From: Moraxella lacunata
GTDB taxonomy: Bacteria > Pseudomonadota > Gammaproteobacteria > Pseudomonadales > Moraxellaceae
Assembly (NCBI RefSeq): GCF_900453205.1
Contig: NZ_UGQU01000001.1
Location: 1,054,001-1,118,000, forward strand
Reading direction: 5' to 3'
DNA: 64,000 nucleotides
In this document: piece after piece, positions 62,493-64,000 of the stretch
How the letters are laid out: each line of letters opens with the position of its first letter
Numbering within the stretch: position 1 is the stretch's first letter
The notes under the pieces: generated by a model
Database searches by the model: none
What the model was told of the DNA's origin: nothing
What the model saw: the letters and a program-made list of their open reading frames with translations, nothing else
Translations under genes and position numbers: made by a program

Positions 62493-64000
62493 TGATATAA
62501 CGCCCATAATCGTGGTCTTGATTGATGATGTCAAAAATTTGGTCTGTTTTGATGCGTAATTTGACAAAATTGGGGCGAATTTCTTGCCATAATTTGGGCG
62601 AAATGTTGGGGAATTTTTGCCAAAATGGGGCAAAGCGTGCCATGTCTTCAAGCGGAATACCGCCTTTTAAATGGGCTTCAATGGAATGGTTATCGTCATT
62701 ACCAATGGGCGTAACATAGCGTGGAATGTTGAGATTAAAGCCATTGGCACGAATTTCGTCCAAATTGGCAAGGTGGGCATAGCCGTCCACATTTTGCCGT
62801 ACGATGTAGGCGTCTAGGATTTTTTTGATGTCTTGTTCACGCAAAACATTGGTATTTTTCTCTTTGCGATAGCCATTTGAGGCGTCAATAAACAGCACAT
62901 TGTTGTGTTTGCTTTGTTTACGCAAAATCACAATAATGGTCGGAATGCCTGTGTTGGTAAAAATCCCTGCTGGCAAACCGATGACTGCATTAATTTGTCC
63001 TCGTTGTAACAATTTGGTGCGGATTTTTTCTTCTTCGTTGCCACGAAACAGTACGCCGTGTGGCAAAACAATCGCCATTACCCCGTCAGGTTTTAAGTGA
63101 TACAAGGAATGGAGCAAAAAGGCATAATCGGCTTTGGTGGCAGGGGCAACGCCATAATCACGGTAGCGTGGGTCTTTGAGCTGGTTTTCGGACGCTTCCC
63201 ATTTGGCAGAATAAGGCGGATTGGCAACGACTGCGTCCACAAATAAGGGGTCGTCTTTGCCACTGATGATGCCGTTTGGCCAGTCTTCTTTGAGCGTGTC
63301 GGCATTACGCAAAACCATATTGGCAGGGCTTACGCCACGCATTAATAAGTTCATGCGTGCGATGTTGTAGGTGGTGGAGTTGTTTTCTTGACCGTAATAT
63401 TTGATTTGGTTGCGTTGTTTGGGCGAAATTGCCGAACCCAAAGTCAAAAGCAAAGAGCCTGAACCTGCGGTCGGGTCGTAAACCATTGGATTGGTTTTGC
63501 CACGAATTTCATTGGCGACAATGCTTGCCATAATTTGTGAAACTTGGTGCGGGGTGTAGAACTCGCCTGCTTTTTTGCCCGAACTCATCGCAAATTGGGC
63601 AATCAAGTATTCATAAATAAAGCCAAAAGTGTCGTAATCGGTGTTGCTTGAAATGTTAATATCATCAAGCAAAACCAAGAGTTTACGCACGGCAGATTCT
63701 TTTTCGCTGGCGTTTGAGCCAAGTTTTTCAGAAGTCAAATTGACATCGTCAAAAATCCCTTCAAAATCTTCTTTTTGGTGTGGGTCTAGGTTTTGACGAA
63801 AATGGGAAAGTGCGTCTGTTACATTGCTGATGCGCCAATTTCCGCCCTTGATATTGGCAATCCAAGTGTTGTACAAGTCGCCTTTGGCGATGTAGTAGCC
63901 CAAGTCTGATTTTAGGGTGTCAATGTTGTCATCGTCCAAGTCGTCAAGGGTCATCTCGTATTCTTTGGCAAGGTAGCCCACTTCGTATTCGGACAAAAAT
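62461..64000 (-). CDS. hsdM: Type I restriction enzyme methyltransferase subunit (5' end outside window)
   Basis: HsdM methylates adenine in the HsdS target. At least 511 residues are visible. The SAM motif is DPTAGSGSLLL and the catalytic motif VVANPPYS; EYLIAQFAMSSGKKAGEFYTP is typical of the family. The frame stays open to the window end (FLSEYEVGYLAKEY), so the first ~40 residues lie beyond it. It stops at 62461, just inside the next ORF. Confidence 0.93.
   Translation of the reverse strand, partial: FLSEYEVGYLAKEYEMTLDDLDDDNIDTLKSDLGYYIAKGDLYNTWIANIKGGNWRISNVTDALSHFRQNLDPHQKEDFEGIFDDVNLTSEKLGSNASEKESAVRKLLVLLDDINISSNTDYDTFGFIYEYLIAQFAMSSGKKAGEFYTPHQVSQIMASIVANEIRGKTNPMVYDPTAGSGSLLLTLGSAISPKQRNQIKYYGQENNSTTYNIARMNLLMRGVSPANMVLRNADTLKEDWPNGIISGKDDPLFVDAVVANPPYSAKWEASENQLKDPRYRDYGVAPATKADYAFLLHSLYHLKPDGVMAIVLPHGVLFRGNEEEKIRTKLLQRGQINAVIGLPAGIFTNTGIPTIIVILRKQSKHNNVLFIDASNGYRKEKNTNVLREQDIKKILDAYIVRQNVDGYAHLANLDEIRANGFNLNIPRYVTPIGNDDNHSIEAHLKGGIPLEDMARFAPFWQKFPNISPKLWQEIRPNFVKLRIKTDQIFDIINQDHDYGRYINDLGQQITAW

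Noticed and set aside
54563-64000. A complete prophage around the integrase
   Set aside because: No capsid, portal, terminase or lysis gene follows; the region is restriction genes and a RAYT.
1-64000. rRNA or tRNA genes
   Set aside because: I looked for typical tRNA arms and rRNA sequence and saw none; the GTCGAACC words belong to the MITE.

Overview
The window is a chromosome segment of a Moraxella species, probably of the M. bovoculi/bovis group. The type V-A CRISPR repeat (3' half AATTTCTACTGTTTGTAGAT) and the Cas12a C-terminus match what I recall of M. bovoculi. The housekeeping genes (cmoAB, tsf-rpsB, trpFBA-accD-folC, pyrB-pyrC', efp/epmB) are gammaproteobacterial. I saw no rRNA or tRNA gene.

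Layout. 0-3.3 kb: 3' end of cas12a, cas4, a broken cas1, cas2, and a CRISPR array with five spacers. 3.3-21.4 kb: mostly leftward housekeeping genes (cmoB, cmoA, a PhoX-type phosphatase, gshB, a PIN toxin-antitoxin pair, pyrE, tsf, rpsB, a CheX/CheY/HPt-kinase phosphorelay, a LysM-SPOR protein, folC, accD), plus rightward msrA. 21.4-28.3 kb: the trp genes trpF, trpB and trpA, invaded by two PIN toxin-antitoxin pairs, an SDR gene and three diverged copies of an unknown 3-TM protein. 28.6-34.3 kb: gdhA, then pyrB and the inactive dihydroorotase pyrC', split by an HTH-Uma2 protein and a homologue of the Cas12a inhibitor AcrVA2. 34.6-49 kb: two TonB-dependent receptors sharing an upstream box, a channel protein, efp/epmB, fxsA, ruvC, uraA and metabolic genes. 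49-53.2 kb: a type II CBASS-like operon (cyclase, E2-E1, JAB peptidase, putative nuclease). 53.3-64 kb: an alcohol dehydrogenase, a tyrosine recombinase and a type I restriction system (hsdR, RAYT gene, silent hsdS cassette, hsdS, accessory ORF, hsdM running off the end).

Main theme. Three identical 133-bp MITE-like elements, each with an 8-bp target duplication, lie in this window. One splits cas1, one splits the CBASS nucleotidyltransferase, and one lies just past the CRISPR array. Removing the element and one target copy restores both reading frames exactly, so the insertions look recent. CRISPR spacer acquisition and CBASS signalling are therefore probably both off. The retained Cas12a arm coexists with a chromosomal AcrVA2 homologue that has its own promoter and an adjacent HTH-domain protein. 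The restriction system keeps a third specificity domain in reserve for shuffling, and the 48-62 kb part carries Neisseriaceae-type uptake words, suggesting natural transformation as its route of entry.
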